Below, in pieces: positions 25,995-33,816 of a stretch of DNA of 38,691 bases; positions within the stretch are counted from its first letter, which is position 1, and every line of letters starts with the position of its first letter. Both the position numbers and the translations under genes were made by a program. The notes beneath the pieces are model-generated. The model ran no database searches. It saw only the letters and a list, made by a program, of their open reading frames with translations, and was not told the DNA's origin. This DNA comes from an uncultured Propionibacteriaceae bacterium (GTDB taxonomy: Bacteria; Actinomycetota; Actinomycetes; Propionibacteriales; Propionibacteriaceae), in contig CALLVV010000100.1 in assembly GCA_938012815.1 (NCBI GenBank), forward strand, positions 1-38,691, in the 5' to 3' direction.

Positions 25995-27493
25995 TGCCGG
26001 TGATGCGGGCAGCGGTGTCACGAGGGTTGAAGGCGTTCGGGGATGCCTTCGGCGCACGTGCGGTGCTGGTGGGGTGCCTGGGATCGGTGCTGCTGGTGCT
26101 GGGGTCGCTGACCCCTGCCTACCTTCCGCGGGTCTCCCCGCTGACCCGGGCGATGGCGTCGTACGGGCTGGCGGGTGTCGAGTGGACGTGGATCGGCACC
26201 GTTATCACCATGGCCGGGTTGGCCCTGATGCTCGAGTTCTGGCTCAGGGTACGCCCCGCGCGGCGGGAGTCGCGGGGGCAGCCACAGCTGCGCCACTGGG
26301 CGGTGCTCGCGATCGTCGCGGCCCCCATGCTGGTGGCCCCACCGATCTTCAGCCACGATGCCTACTCCTACGCGGCCCAGGGGTGGCTGCTGAACAACGA
26401 TCTCAACCCCTACCTGGTGGGTCCCGGGATCCTGCCCGGACAGTTTGCCGACCAGGTTGCCTGGGTGTGGCGCGACACACCCGCTCCCTACGGGCCCCTG
26501 GCGCTCAGGATGAACCACTGGCTGCTAGTGCTGGTCGGGTTCGATCCCTACTGGTCGACGGTGGTCATGCGGCTCCCCGCGCTGATCGGGGTGGGGATGA
26601 TCGGCTGGTGCGTGCCGCGGATCGCGGGACGTTTCGGTATCAACCCAGCCGCCGCCAGCTGGTTCGTCCTGGCCAATCCCATCGTCATCATCGACTTCGT
26701 GGGCGGCGCACACAACGACGCCCTCATGATGGGGCTGGCGATGATGGGGATCTGGATCACCACCAAGTGGCGCGCCTGGTGGTGGGGAGCGGCCGCGGTC
26801 GGGGTGGGAGCTGCCATCAAACAGCCCGCGGTGTTCGTTGCGGTGGCCCTGCCGTTCATCACCCATCCCTGGACATCGTGGAGACTCCGTCCCCTGACCA
26901 CCGCAGCAGCCCGGGCCTTGGCATCGTTGGCGGTCTCGGTGACGGTGTTCGTGCTGCTGAGTGTCGTGACGGGGCTCGGCTTCGGATGGGTCAACGCGGT
27001 GGATGTTCCCGGCAAGGTGACCAGCGCCTCGCCGTTCAACCTGCTGGGGGAGGCCGTCGAATACCTCCTGAACCAGGTGGGCATCGACCAGGGTGGCAAG
27101 ATGGCCGTGGGCGTGATGCGTTCCCTCGGGATTCTGGTCTGTGCCATCGGGATCGTCTGGCTGGCTTTCCGGCACCTTGGGCGCCGCCCCCTGAACTTCA
27201 CCGGATGGGGGCTGCTGCTGTCGGCGTTCACCCTCCCTGCTCTGCACTCCTGGTACCTGCTGTGGGGCGGGGTGCTGTTCCCGATGACCCGTCCCAACAC
27301 CCGTCGGCTCCGGATCGCCATCATCATCTCCGCGGTCCTGCTGGCCTACGAGGCCATGGTCTTCGCGGTCCGCAACGGCACCTGGCTGGTCGCGTTGCTG
27401 CTGATCTGGGCGGTCTGGGAGTCCGTGAAGGCCCACGAACTCACCCAGAGATGGGACACCAAGGCCTCTCAGGAGAGCCTGGCCGGGTCGTAG
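25994..27493 (+). CDS. Polyprenol-phosphate-mannose-dependent mannosyltransferase, MptB-like (GT-C)
   Basis: An integral membrane glycosyltransferase of the GT-C fold that uses a polyprenyl-phosphate sugar, usually polyprenol-phosphate mannose, on the outer face of the membrane. The 499-aa product has about 13 hydrophobic helices and the GT-C signature IFSHDAYSYAAQGWLL (HDAYSY at 121-126; the Asp is the catalytic acid position), then LNPYLVGPG and GGAHNDALM, which are typical of the MptA/MptB alpha-1,6-mannosyltransferases that build mannan cores of lipomannan-like lipoglycans. The ATG at 25994 is preceded by GGGGGAAG and overlaps the leader ORF stop; a TTG directly before it is less likely. 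The 3' end overlaps convergent exonuclease III by 25 bp. Confidence 0.85.
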   Translation: MPVMRAAVSRGLKAFGDAFGARAVLVGCLGSVLLVLGSLTPAYLPRVSPLTRAMASYGLAGVEWTWIGTVITMAGLALMLEFWLRVRPARRESRGQPQLRHWAVLAIVAAPMLVAPPIFSHDAYSYAAQGWLLNNDLNPYLVGPGILPGQFADQVAWVWRDTPAPYGPLALRMNHWLLVLVGFDPYWSTVVMRLPALIGVGMIGWCVPRIAGRFGINPAAASWFVLANPIVIIDFVGGAHNDALMMGLAMMGIWITTKWRAWWWGAAAVGVGAAIKQPAVFVAVALPFITHPWTSWRLRPLTTAAARALASLAVSVTVFVLLSVVTGLGFGWVNAVDVPGKVTSASPFNLLGEAVEYLLNQVGIDQGGKMAVGVMRSLGILVCAIGIVWLAFRHLGRRPLNFTGWGLLLSAFTLPALHSWYLLWGGVLFPMTRPNTRRLRIAIIISAVLLAYEAMVFAVRNGTWLVALLLIWAVWESVKAHELTQRWDTKASQESLAGS

Positions 27494-28386
27494 TCGACGG
27501 CGACCGGGCAGTGGTCGCTGACTCGGGAGTCGTAGTCGGCCTCGCGCAGCGATTCGGCCCTGACCGCGGCCCGCGCCAGCTTCGGAGTCGCCAGGTGGTA
27601 ATCGATGCGCCAGCCCGCGTCGTTCGCGAACGCCTGGCCCCGCCACGACCACCACGAGTAGGGGCCGTCCTGACCCGGGTGCATGGAACGCACCACGTCG
27701 ACGAGGGTTCGGGGACCAAGCTGGGCCGTGAACCAGTCGCGTTCCTCGGGCAGGAAACCGTCGGTGCGCTGGTTGGAACGCCAGTTCTTGAGGTCGTGCC
27801 GGGTGTTGGCGATGTTGAAATCCCCGACTATCACGTACTCGCGTCCGGCCTGCGCCGCCGACCTGCGAGCCCGGGTCAGGTGACGCGCCAGGCCCGAGAG
27901 GAATTTCATCTTCCGTTCGTACTTCGGGGTGTCGGCCTCCTCGGGTTTCCGGGCGTGGTGTTCCGGGACGGCGCCCTTGGGCAGGTAGAGGGAGGCGACG
28001 CGGATGGGCACCCCGGCCAGGTCCACCTCCACGTAGCGGCCCTCACCGGCGAAGGCCGCCAGGTCGCGGTTGCCCACCCGTTCCACCTCCGACTCGGTGG
28101 GTGTGCCGTCAGGCGTGACGATCACCGCGGTGCCGTCGAGGGTGGCGATCCGCTCCGGCGCGTCACGGGTCAGGACCGCCACGCCGTTGCGACCCGCCAG
28201 CTCGCCGATGGACCAGGCGACGTGATGTCCGGCGAAGGCGCCGGCAGGCAGGTCCCTGAGGCGGCAGCGCACCTCCTGCAGACACAGGATGTCGGCCTTC
28301 TCGCGTCGCCACAACTCGTGCAGTCCCCGGCGTAGGGCGGCGCGGATGCCGTTGACGTTGTGGGAGATCAGACGCAGGTTGCTCAT
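27469..28386 (-). CDS. xth: Exonuclease III / AP endonuclease (ExoA/XthA family)
   Basis: A DNA repair enzyme that cleaves the backbone at abasic sites and has 3'-phosphatase/3'-5' exonuclease activity. The 305-aa protein has the endonuclease/exonuclease/phosphatase fold with all landmark motifs: SHNVNG (Asn10), LQEVR (metal-binding Glu38), VGDFNIA (Asp189, Asn191), the WRIDY segment (Asp262) and SDHCPV (Asp291-His292, the catalytic pair). The ATG at 28386 has no clear ribosome site, but TACCAT lies 8 nt upstream, so the mRNA may be almost leaderless. The 3' end overlaps the mannosyltransferase gene by 25 bp, tail to tail. Confidence 0.95.
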   Translation of the reverse strand: MSNLRLISHNVNGIRAALRRGLHELWRREKADILCLQEVRCRLRDLPAGAFAGHHVAWSIGELAGRNGVAVLTRDAPERIATLDGTAVIVTPDGTPTESEVERVGNRDLAAFAGEGRYVEVDLAGVPIRVASLYLPKGAVPEHHARKPEEADTPKYERKMKFLSGLARHLTRARRSAAQAGREYVIVGDFNIANTRHDLKNWRSNQRTDGFLPEERDWFTAQLGPRTLVDVVRSMHPGQDGPYSWWSWRGQAFANDAGWRIDYHLATPKLARAAVRAESLREADYDSRVSDHCPVAVDYDPARLS

Positions 28387-28394
28387 GGCGTCGC

Positions 28395-28400
28395 ATGGTA
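28395..28400 (-). promoter_or_regulatory. Possible -10 element of the exonuclease III gene
   Basis: On the minus strand TACCAT (TANNNT) lies 8 nt before the ATG, so transcription would start one or two bases ahead of the codon. Confidence 0.4.
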
Positions 28401-28466
28401 ATGCCGGCAGGTATGGATGGCCGGGATGCTACCTTCTTTGACGACCCGAAAAGTTGGAGGAAACAC

Positions 28467-29366
28467 ATGGCCGGAGGCCTGGCCGCGCTGCTGGACGACG
28501 TGGCGATGATCGCGAAACTGACCAGCGCAACCAGCACCAAGGCAATGGCGGTCGTGATCGACGACGCCGCCGTCACCCCCCGCTACGTCACAGGCCTGAG
28601 CCCGGCCCGGGAGCTGCCGATCATCTGGCGGATCGCAAAAGGATCGCTGCGGAACAAGGCGATCATCCTGGTGGTGGCGCTGGCCCTGAGCCAGTTCATT
28701 CCCTGGATCCTGACCCCGATCCTGATGCTCGGCGGCACCTATCTGTGTTTCGAGGGCGCCGAGAAGGTCTGGGAGGCCGTATCCGGGCACCACGGCGAGG
28801 AAGAACCGGCCGCGGATCGCGGTGAGAAGGACGAGAACACCCTGGTCGGCGGCGCCATCACCACCGACTTCATCCTGTCCGCGGAGATCATGGTGATCTC
28901 CCTGAACTCCCTCGCCGACGAGGGTTTCTGGCGCCGTGCGATCACGTTGGCGCTGGTCGGGGTCCTGATCACGGCGCTGGTCTACGGTGTGGTGGCGCTG
29001 ATCGTGAAGATGGACGATGTGGGTCTGAAGCTGAAGGAGGGCAAGGGGGCGGGCCGTGCGCTCGGTGGCCTCCTGGTGGCCGCCATGCCGAAGCTGCTGG
29101 CCGCACTGTCCGTGATCGGGATCGCCGCCATGCTGTGGGTCGGTGGGCACATCCTCCTCGACGGCGCCGCCAAGCTCGGCTGGGGCGCGCCCCTGGGGCT
29201 GGTCCACGGCCTGGCCCACGCCACCGCATCGGTGCCGGTGGCCGGCGAGGCGCTGGAATGGGTGGTGGAGACCGCCTGCTCCGCGGTGCTCGGCCTCGCG
29301 GTCGGGGCGGTGATCGTCGCGGTTTTCCACCTGATCCCGAAGCGGGCCGCCGAACCCGCCCGGTAG
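28467..29366 (+). CDS. DUF808 family membrane protein (YedI-like)
   Basis: An inner-membrane protein of the DUF808 family, function unknown. The ATG at 28467 was chosen because TTGGAGG lies just upstream; the frame extends 24 codons further without a ribosome site. The 299-aa product opens with MAGGLAALLDDVAMIAKL and contains the family signature AVVIDDAAVTPRYVTGLSP, then about seven hydrophobic helices with TDFILSAEIMVISLNSL in the middle. A charged loop of about 25 residues after the second helix is rich in Glu and Asp. The TAG stop is part of the -10 element of the next gene. Confidence 0.9.
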   Translation: MAGGLAALLDDVAMIAKLTSATSTKAMAVVIDDAAVTPRYVTGLSPARELPIIWRIAKGSLRNKAIILVVALALSQFIPWILTPILMLGGTYLCFEGAEKVWEAVSGHHGEEEPAADRGEKDENTLVGGAITTDFILSAEIMVISLNSLADEGFWRRAITLALVGVLITALVYGVVALIVKMDDVGLKLKEGKGAGRALGGLLVAAMPKLLAALSVIGIAAMLWVGGHILLDGAAKLGWGAPLGLVHGLAHATASVPVAGEALEWVVETACSAVLGLAVGAVIVAVFHLIPKRAAEPAR

Positions 29367-29369
29367 GCT
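29364..29369 (+). promoter_or_regulatory. Leaderless -10 element embedded in a stop codon
   Basis: TAGGCT fits TANNNT and ends exactly 6 nt before the methyltransferase ATG at 29376. Its first three bases are the stop codon of the upstream gene. No ribosome site precedes the ATG, which supports a leaderless transcript. Confidence 0.5.
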
Positions 29370-29375
29370 CAGGCC

Positions 29376-29996
29376 ATGGGTGAAGATTTTGACGAACGGG
29401 CCGCCACCTGGGACGACGACCTGGAGCGGATGGCCAGGGTCCGGAGGGTCGCCACCGTGGTGCGTTCGGTGGTGCCGCTCGACGGCCATCCGGTGACCGT
29501 CGAGCTGGGCTCCGGGACGGGCATGCTGGCCCGCTGCCTGCACGACGTGCTCGGGCCCACCACCCTGCTGGACGCTTCCCCGGCGATGGTCGAGGTCGCG
29601 TCGAAGGCCCTGGTGGCCGAGGGGCTGGGGGATTGGAGTGCCGCTGTGGCCGACCTGTCCGAGGGGATCCCGGGCGGACCCTACGAGCTGGCACTGGCGC
29701 AGATGTTCCTCCACCACGTCGACGACGTGCCGGCCCTGCTGAGGGCGCTGCGCAGGGCGATGACCCCGGGCGGGGTGGTGGTGATCGCCGACCTCGACCA
29801 CGACGCCGCGAAGCGCTACCACGCCACGGCCGTCGATTTCCACGGCCACCACGGTTTCTGCCGCGGCGAGCTGCGCGGCTGGCTGGAGAAGGCGGGATAC
29901 CGCGACATCTGCTTCCACGACGCCGGGGTGGTCGGCAAGGAGGTCGACGGCGAGCGCCAGGACTTCCCTATGTTCCTGGCGGTCGCGAAGGTCTGA
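29376..29996 (+). CDS. Class I SAM-dependent methyltransferase
   Basis: A 206-aa methyltransferase of the UbiE/Methyltransf_11-like type. It has motif I, TVELGSGTGMLARCL (near residue 42), the acidic LLDASPAM after strand 2, and the post-motif segment MTPGGVVVIADLDHD typical of small-molecule methyltransferases. Downstream FHGHHGFCRGELRGWLEKAGY has the layout of the substrate-facing part of this family. The substrate cannot be told from sequence. It has its own leaderless promoter, although only 9 bp follow the DUF808 stop. The next gene is convergent. Confidence 0.88.
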   Translation: MGEDFDERAATWDDDLERMARVRRVATVVRSVVPLDGHPVTVELGSGTGMLARCLHDVLGPTTLLDASPAMVEVASKALVAEGLGDWSAAVADLSEGIPGGPYELALAQMFLHHVDDVPALLRALRRAMTPGGVVVIADLDHDAAKRYHATAVDFHGHHGFCRGELRGWLEKAGYRDICFHDAGVVGKEVDGERQDFPMFLAVAKV

Positions 29997-30090
29997 TGGG
30001 TCGCGGTATCACCACGGTGGCCCAGCAGCCACGGGGACGGGTGGTCCCGGTGTCATCAACGCCATCCCCGTCGCTGGTGACCCCGCTGGT

Positions 30091-30582
30091 TCAGCGGTAG
30101 TTCACGAACTGGACGGCGAAGTCGTAGTCGGCCTCCTTGATGAGGCGCTGGACCTCCTGGAGGTGGTCGCGTGACTTCGAGCTGACCCGCAGCTCGTCGC
30201 CCTGGATCTGCACCTTCACGCCCTTGGGACCCTCGTCGCGCACCAGCTTGGAGATCTTCTTCGCGTCCTCCTGTTTGATGCCCTGCTTGGTGGTGCAGGT
30301 GATCTTCCACTTCTTTCCGGAGATGCGGGGATCGCCGGCGTCGAGGGCCTTCAACGAAACTCCGCGCTTGATCAGCTTCGACTGGAACACGTCCAGCACC
30401 GCCTTCGCGCGCTCCTCACCGCTCGACTCGATCTCGATGGCATCCCCGGACCAGCGGATGGAGGAGTCGGTGTTCTTGAAGTCGAAGCGTTGCGACACCT
30501 CCTTGGCGGCCTGGTTCAGCGCGTTGTCCACCTCTTGGCGATCAACCTTGCTGACGACATCGAAAGAGCTGTCCGCTGCCAT
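30091..30582 (-). CDS. YajQ family nucleotide-binding protein (DUF520)
   Basis: A cytoplasmic protein of the YajQ/DUF520 family with two RNP-like alpha-beta domains; members bind nucleic acid or nucleotides, and some bind cyclic di-GMP. The 163-aa product begins MAADSSFDVVSKVDRQEVDN and contains the hallmark SQRFDFKNTDSSIRW, then ISGKKWKITCTTKQGIKQED and DELRVSSKSRDHLQEV, and ends DYDFAVQFVNYR, the usual family terminus. The ATG at 30582 is set by GAGGAGG upstream; the open frame continues 25 codons further without support. Length is typical. The methyltransferase gene converges on it with a 94-bp gap that shows no clean terminator. Confidence 0.94.
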   Translation of the reverse strand: MAADSSFDVVSKVDRQEVDNALNQAAKEVSQRFDFKNTDSSIRWSGDAIEIESSGEERAKAVLDVFQSKLIKRGVSLKALDAGDPRISGKKWKITCTTKQGIKQEDAKKISKLVRDEGPKGVKVQIQGDELRVSSKSRDHLQEVQRLIKEADYDFAVQFVNYR

Positions 30583-30818
30583 GGGTTCCTCCTCGGATCG
30601 TGGGTCACCCATTGTGCCAGCCCCACCCGGTCCTTCTCCCCGCCGCCGCTCCGTCACTCCGACGCCCGCGAGTCATGTCATGTGGAAAAAAGCATGGGGT
30701 GTACGGTGCAAACCCCTTCACCGCAGCCTCAAAACTTTGCACGGGAGCCCGCGGCGCCCTCGGTTGGACGTATCCGCCCGGCACTGATACTCTTTCCGTC
30801 GCTGGTCAGCCAGCGTTC

Positions 30819-30900
30819 GGCAGGTTGCCCGAGCGGCCAAAGGGAGCGGTCTGTAAAACCGTCGGCGTTGCCTACGTTGGTTCAAATCCAACACCTGCCA
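30819..30900 (+). tRNA. tRNA-Tyr (anticodon GTA)
   Basis: An 82-nt class II tRNA. The acceptor stem GGCAGGT (30819-30825) pairs with ACCTGCC (30893-30899), with discriminator A at 30900. The anticodon GTA is at 30853-30855 in the loop CTGTAAA, there is a long variable arm (GGCGTTGCC region), and the T arm is GTTGG-TTCAAAT-CCAAC. The CCA end is not encoded. A terminator follows directly. Confidence 0.96.
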
Positions 30901-30902
30901 CT

Positions 30903-30927
30903 GCCCCGGATCGGATGGATCCGGGGC
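30903..30927 (+). terminator. Hairpin terminator of the tRNA-Tyr gene
   Basis: A perfect 10-bp stem (GCCCCGGATC with GATCCGGGGC) and a 5-nt loop begin 3 bases after the tRNA and are followed by TTGAAATTT. It may also serve the convergent acetyltransferase gene that ends at 30938. Confidence 0.85.
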
Positions 30928-30937
30928 TTGAAATTTC

Positions 30938-31441
30938 TCACGACCCGGTGCCCGCCCCGCGACGATGGCAGCGGGCCTCGCCGCCACCCGGGATCTGATA
31001 GGACTCGGCGGCCACGAAACCGAGTCGCAGCGCCAGGCGCTCGGATCGGGTGTTCCCGACCGCGATCATCGCAGTGAGCGGCAGATGCGGGATGTCCGAG
31101 AGCACCCTGCGGGCCGCGTCGAATGCGATGCCCCGGCCCCAGTAACGCTTTCCGAGCCGGTATCCGAGTTCGACGGATCCCGTCGGCCCCCACTCCGCGT
31201 TCCAGTCGTGAAGGCCCGCGAAACCGGCTACCCGGCCCTCGACGCACAACGTGTGGAAGCAGTAGCCCTTGGTGTGGAACAACTCGCGCTGGTGGTGCAC
31301 GAAATCCTCGTAGTACGCGAGATCCCGTACCCGCCCATTCCCGATCCAACGCATCACCTCGGGATCCCGGAAAAGCAGATGGAGGGGTTCGGCGTCGGAG
31401 ATCTCTGGTGGTCTCAACACCACATCACCGGTGGCATCCAT
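30938..31441 (-). CDS. GNAT family N-acetyltransferase (RimJ/RimL type)
   Basis: A 167-aa acetyltransferase of the GNAT fold, Acetyltransf_3 subfamily, which transfers acetyl from acetyl-CoA to an amine on a protein or small molecule. It starts with LRPPEISDAEPLHLLFRDPEVMRW, typical of RimJ-like proteins. The acetyl-CoA loop is in LGYRLGKRYWGRGIAFDAAR (R/Q-x-x-G-x-G/A pattern as YWGRGIA), and NTRSERLALRLGF is the usual C-terminal motif. The substrate is unknown. The ATG at 31441 has a TANNNT exactly 6 nt upstream and no ribosome site, so it is probably leaderless, sharing a compact divergent promoter with the nucleoside phosphorylase. Confidence 0.88.
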   Translation of the reverse strand: MDATGDVVLRPPEISDAEPLHLLFRDPEVMRWIGNGRVRDLAYYEDFVHHQRELFHTKGYCFHTLCVEGRVAGFAGLHDWNAEWGPTGSVELGYRLGKRYWGRGIAFDAARRVLSDIPHLPLTAMIAVGNTRSERLALRLGFVAAESYQIPGGGEARCHRRGAGTGS

Positions 31442-31447
31442 CCGGTC

Positions 31448-31453
31448 ATCGTA
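31448..31453 (-). promoter_or_regulatory. Leaderless -10 element of the acetyltransferase gene
   Basis: On the minus strand TACGAT is followed by 6 nt and then the ATG. It sits 6 bp from the plus-strand -10 element of the divergent gene. Confidence 0.6.
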
Positions 31454-31459
31454 CGTGGC

Positions 31460-31465
31460 TAGGCT
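31460..31465 (+). promoter_or_regulatory. Leaderless -10 element of the nucleoside phosphorylase gene
   Basis: TAGGCT is followed by 6 nt (CTTGTC) and the ATG at 31472, with no ribosome site. It is nearly back to back with the minus-strand TACGAT at 31448-31453. Confidence 0.6.
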
Positions 31466-31471
31466 CTTGTC

Positions 31472-32194
31472 ATGTCGTCAACTCCGCACTTCTCCCGTGA
31501 AATCGGTGAGATCGCCCCTCTGGTACTCATGCCCGGTGACCCGCGTCGCGCCGAACACATCGCCCGGAACCGGCTCGACGGCGCCCAGTTGGTCTCCGAT
31601 GTCCGGGGCATCGGAACCTGGACCGGCACCCTCGACGGGGTTCCCGTCACCGTGACCGCCTCCGGGATGGGGGTTCCGTCGATGTCCATCTACGCCACCG
31701 AACTGTTTTCCCGCCACGGGGTGAGGCGCATCTGCCGGGTCGGAACCTGTGGGGCCTTCTCACCCAGGGTGCGCGTCCGCGACGTCGTGATCGCCTCCGC
31801 CGCGCACACCGACTCCTCGGTTGCCACCGTTGCTGTGCCCGGGGTGACGTTGTCGCTGACACCTACCTTCGACATGCTCGCCGCCGCCGTGGTGCAGGCG
31901 CGACGGGGCAGCGACCGAGCGGTTCACGTCGGTTCCGTGTTCACCAGCGACTACTTCTACCATCCCCGCACCGACATCATCCCGGAGCTGGCCAAGCTGG
32001 GCACCCTCGCGGTCGAGATGGAGGCCGCGGGCCTGTACGCGGCGGCCGCCCGCAACAACGCCGAGGCCCTGGCGGTGCTGACCGTCTCCGATCACCTCCT
32101 AGACCACTCCGCCGACCTCACGGCCACCGAACGCGAAACCATGTTCGAAGACGCCCTTGAGATAGCGGTGGCCGCCCTGCTGGCCCGCGGGTAG
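31472..32194 (+). CDS. deoD: Purine-nucleoside phosphorylase, DeoD type
   Basis: A hexameric-type purine-nucleoside phosphorylase that splits purine (deoxy)nucleosides with phosphate into base and (deoxy)ribose 1-phosphate for salvage. The 240-aa product has MPGDPRRAEHIA (20-31, phosphate-binding Gly and Arg), TASGMGVPSMSIYATELF, RVGTCGA (89-95), the ribose-binding VEMEAAGLY (181-189) and VSDHLL with Asp207 at the position of the catalytic Asp of DeoD. Length equals E. coli DeoD (239 aa). It is monocistronic, leaderless by inspection, and divergent from the acetyltransferase. Confidence 0.94.
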   Translation: MSSTPHFSREIGEIAPLVLMPGDPRRAEHIARNRLDGAQLVSDVRGIGTWTGTLDGVPVTVTASGMGVPSMSIYATELFSRHGVRRICRVGTCGAFSPRVRVRDVVIASAAHTDSSVATVAVPGVTLSLTPTFDMLAAAVVQARRGSDRAVHVGSVFTSDYFYHPRTDIIPELAKLGTLAVEMEAAGLYAAAARNNAEALAVLTVSDHLLDHSADLTATERETMFEDALEIAVAALLARG

Positions 32195-32199
32195 GGCGT

Positions 32200-32219
32200 C
32201 ACGAAGCTGGTTGAACCGG
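32200..32219 (+). repeat. Half copy of a dispersed repeat
   Basis: The sequence CACGAAGCTGGTTGAACCGG matches 18 of 20 bases of 38043-38062 (CATGAAGCTGGTTGAGCCGG). It lies just behind the nucleoside phosphorylase stop. The 175-bp gap between that gene and the symporter gene also holds a full inverted copy. Confidence 0.6.
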
Positions 32220-32302
32220 CCTGCTCGTTAGGCGAGCTGGGCGTGTCGGAACCTCTCGCGCGTGTTTGGGCAGCTGTGGTTGGGTTTGCTTGTTGGCTGC
32301 CG

Positions 32303-32351
32303 GGTGGTTTCGACTCGGGTCGCTCGTTGGTCGCGATCCGGGGCAACCGGC
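32303..32351 (-). repeat. Full copy of a roughly 50-bp dispersed repeat
   Basis: Read on the minus strand, this 49-bp stretch aligns along its length with 38049-38098 on the plus strand. Both end in an identical 16 bases (CCGAGTCGAAACCACC) and begin GC(T/C)GGTTG; identity is about 75-80 percent by eye. Both copies lie in intergenic DNA. Such elements are common between genes in this family of bacteria; no transposase is linked. Confidence 0.65.
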
Positions 32352-32369
32352 TTGGGGGAGGGGAGTTGG

Positions 32370-33731
32370 TCAGGCGGCGGCCTGTCTGCCCTCCAGTTCG
32401 GTGAGGATCTCGGCGTAGCGTTTCTCGTCGAGCCGGTACCCGGTGCGCAGGATCAGCCAGCTCGCCGCGATCAGCACCATGGGAATCAGCAGCATCACCG
32501 ACTTGAAGGCGGCTACGCCGGCGGCCGTCACGTCCTCGACCACCCGGGCACCGCTGATCCCGGAGATCAGCAGCGCCAGGCCGACGAAACCGCTGCCGAT
32601 GGCGTTCGAGGCCTTGTAGATGAACGGCTGCACCGCCAACGTCACCGACTCGTTGCGGCGCCCCAGCTTCCACTGCCCGTACTCGACGCAGTCGGCGATG
32701 AACATCAGCATCAGCAGCTGGATGAACGCCTGCCCGGTGAACAGCAGCACCCCCGCGACCGCCACCACCGTCAGCGACGAACCCGCGAACCAGAACACCA
32801 CCAGCCCCACCAGGCACAGGAGGGTGGCCAGGGTGTGGATCTGGAAACGACGCAGGAACTTCCGAACCAGCGGGAAGAGCGCCAGCCCGGCCAGCTGCGT
32901 CACCGCGAGGATGGCGGCGAACACCGAATAGGTCGCCTCGTCGCGGTAGACGTACTTGAAGTAGTAGATGCCGAGGCTCGTGACGGTCATGTAGCCGCCC
33001 ATGAAACACAGCATTGCCCCCGCCGCCCACAGCAGCTGGTCGTTGCGGCCGATCACTCGCACCAGCTCCCGGAACGGGGTCTGCGAGGCGGCCACCGTCA
33101 CCTGCTGCCTGGTGAACAGCAGTGTCAACGACTGGAAACCCAGCATCAGCACGACCAGCAGCGCCGCGAAGGCCAGCCACCCCAGCTGCTCGCTGCCGAG
33201 CAGCCCGCCGAGCGCCTTCGTCGCGGGCACCACCGCCACCACCACCGAGAACAACCCGAGGTTGGCGCAGATCCGGGCGATCACCCCGATGCGTTCCCGC
33301 TCCTTCAGGTCCTGGGAGAGGGCGGGCAGCATGCCCCAGAAGGAGATGTCGTTGATGGTGTAGGCCACCGACCACACCAGGTAGACCACGGTGAACCACA
33401 CCAGGAAGGCCACCCCCGAGATCCCGAGGTCCACGAAGATCCCCAGCGTGGCGGCCCCCCACAACACCGCGCCCAGCGCGATCCACGGTTTGAACTTGCC
33501 GAACCGGGAGCGGGTGTTGTCGACGATGACACCCATGAAGGGATCGTTGAGGGCGTCGAAGATCCGCATCGCCACCAGAACCACCGTCACCACCGCCGTC
33601 GACGACTGCGAGATGTGCAGCACCTCGGTGAGGTAGAACATCAAGCACATGCCGACCAGCGCGGCCGACATGTCGCGGCCGAGCGTGCCCAGCCCGAAAC
33701 TCAGCCGGTTGCGCCAGGGAGCCGGATTCAT
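32370..33731 (-). CDS. GPH-family sugar:cation symporter (MelB/YicJ-like)
   Basis: A 12-helix transporter of the glycoside-pentoside-hexuronide:cation symporter family. The 453-aa product opens with RNRLSFGLGTLGRDMSAALV, the first helix typical of the family, and has the signature DALNDPFMGVIVDNTRSRFG (Asp/Asn pair plus DNTRSR loop), then WSVAYTINDISFWGMLPALS. The substrate cannot be read from sequence; the family takes melibiose, xylosides, glucuronides and similar compounds with Na+ or H+. The ATG at 33731 was chosen from the first-helix alignment; the frame extends 44 codons upstream through the divergent regulatory region. It is divergent from a MerR-type regulator, which may control it. 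Confidence 0.88.
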   Translation of the reverse strand: MNPAPWRNRLSFGLGTLGRDMSAALVGMCLMFYLTEVLHISQSSTAVVTVVLVAMRIFDALNDPFMGVIVDNTRSRFGKFKPWIALGAVLWGAATLGIFVDLGISGVAFLVWFTVVYLVWSVAYTINDISFWGMLPALSQDLKERERIGVIARICANLGLFSVVVAVVPATKALGGLLGSEQLGWLAFAALLVVLMLGFQSLTLLFTRQQVTVAASQTPFRELVRVIGRNDQLLWAAGAMLCFMGGYMTVTSLGIYYFKYVYRDEATYSVFAAILAVTQLAGLALFPLVRKFLRRFQIHTLATLLCLVGLVVFWFAGSSLTVVAVAGVLLFTGQAFIQLLMLMFIADCVEYGQWKLGRRNESVTLAVQPFIYKASNAIGSGFVGLALLISGISGARVVEDVTAAGVAAFKSVMLLIPMVLIAASWLILRTGYRLDEKRYAEILTELEGRQAAA

Positions 33732-33779
33732 GGCGGAGAGTCTTGCAGGTCGCGAGGCCGGATGGGGAATCCGGTCCGG

Positions 33780-33810
33780 TTGACCCTGACACGGTGTCAG
33801 GTCCCACGAT
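33780..33810 (+). promoter_or_regulatory. MerR-type promoter with 19-bp spacer
   Basis: TTGACC (33780-33785) and CACGAT (33805-33810) are exactly 19 bp apart, the overlong spacer typical of MerR-regulated promoters. The -10 ends 6 nt before the ATG of the MerR-like gene (33817), so the transcript is probably leaderless and autoregulated. The -10 departs from TANNNT at its first base, as expected of an activator-dependent promoter. Confidence 0.7.
33786..33800. promoter_or_regulatory. Operator dyad for the MerR-like regulator
   Basis: CTGACAC-G-GTGTCAG is a perfect 7-bp inverted repeat around one base, lying inside the 19-bp spacer between -35 and -10. Position and symmetry match MerR-family operators. 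The divergent symporter gene starts 55 bp to the left, so one site could serve both genes. Confidence 0.75.
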
Positions 33811-33816
33811 GGTGTC

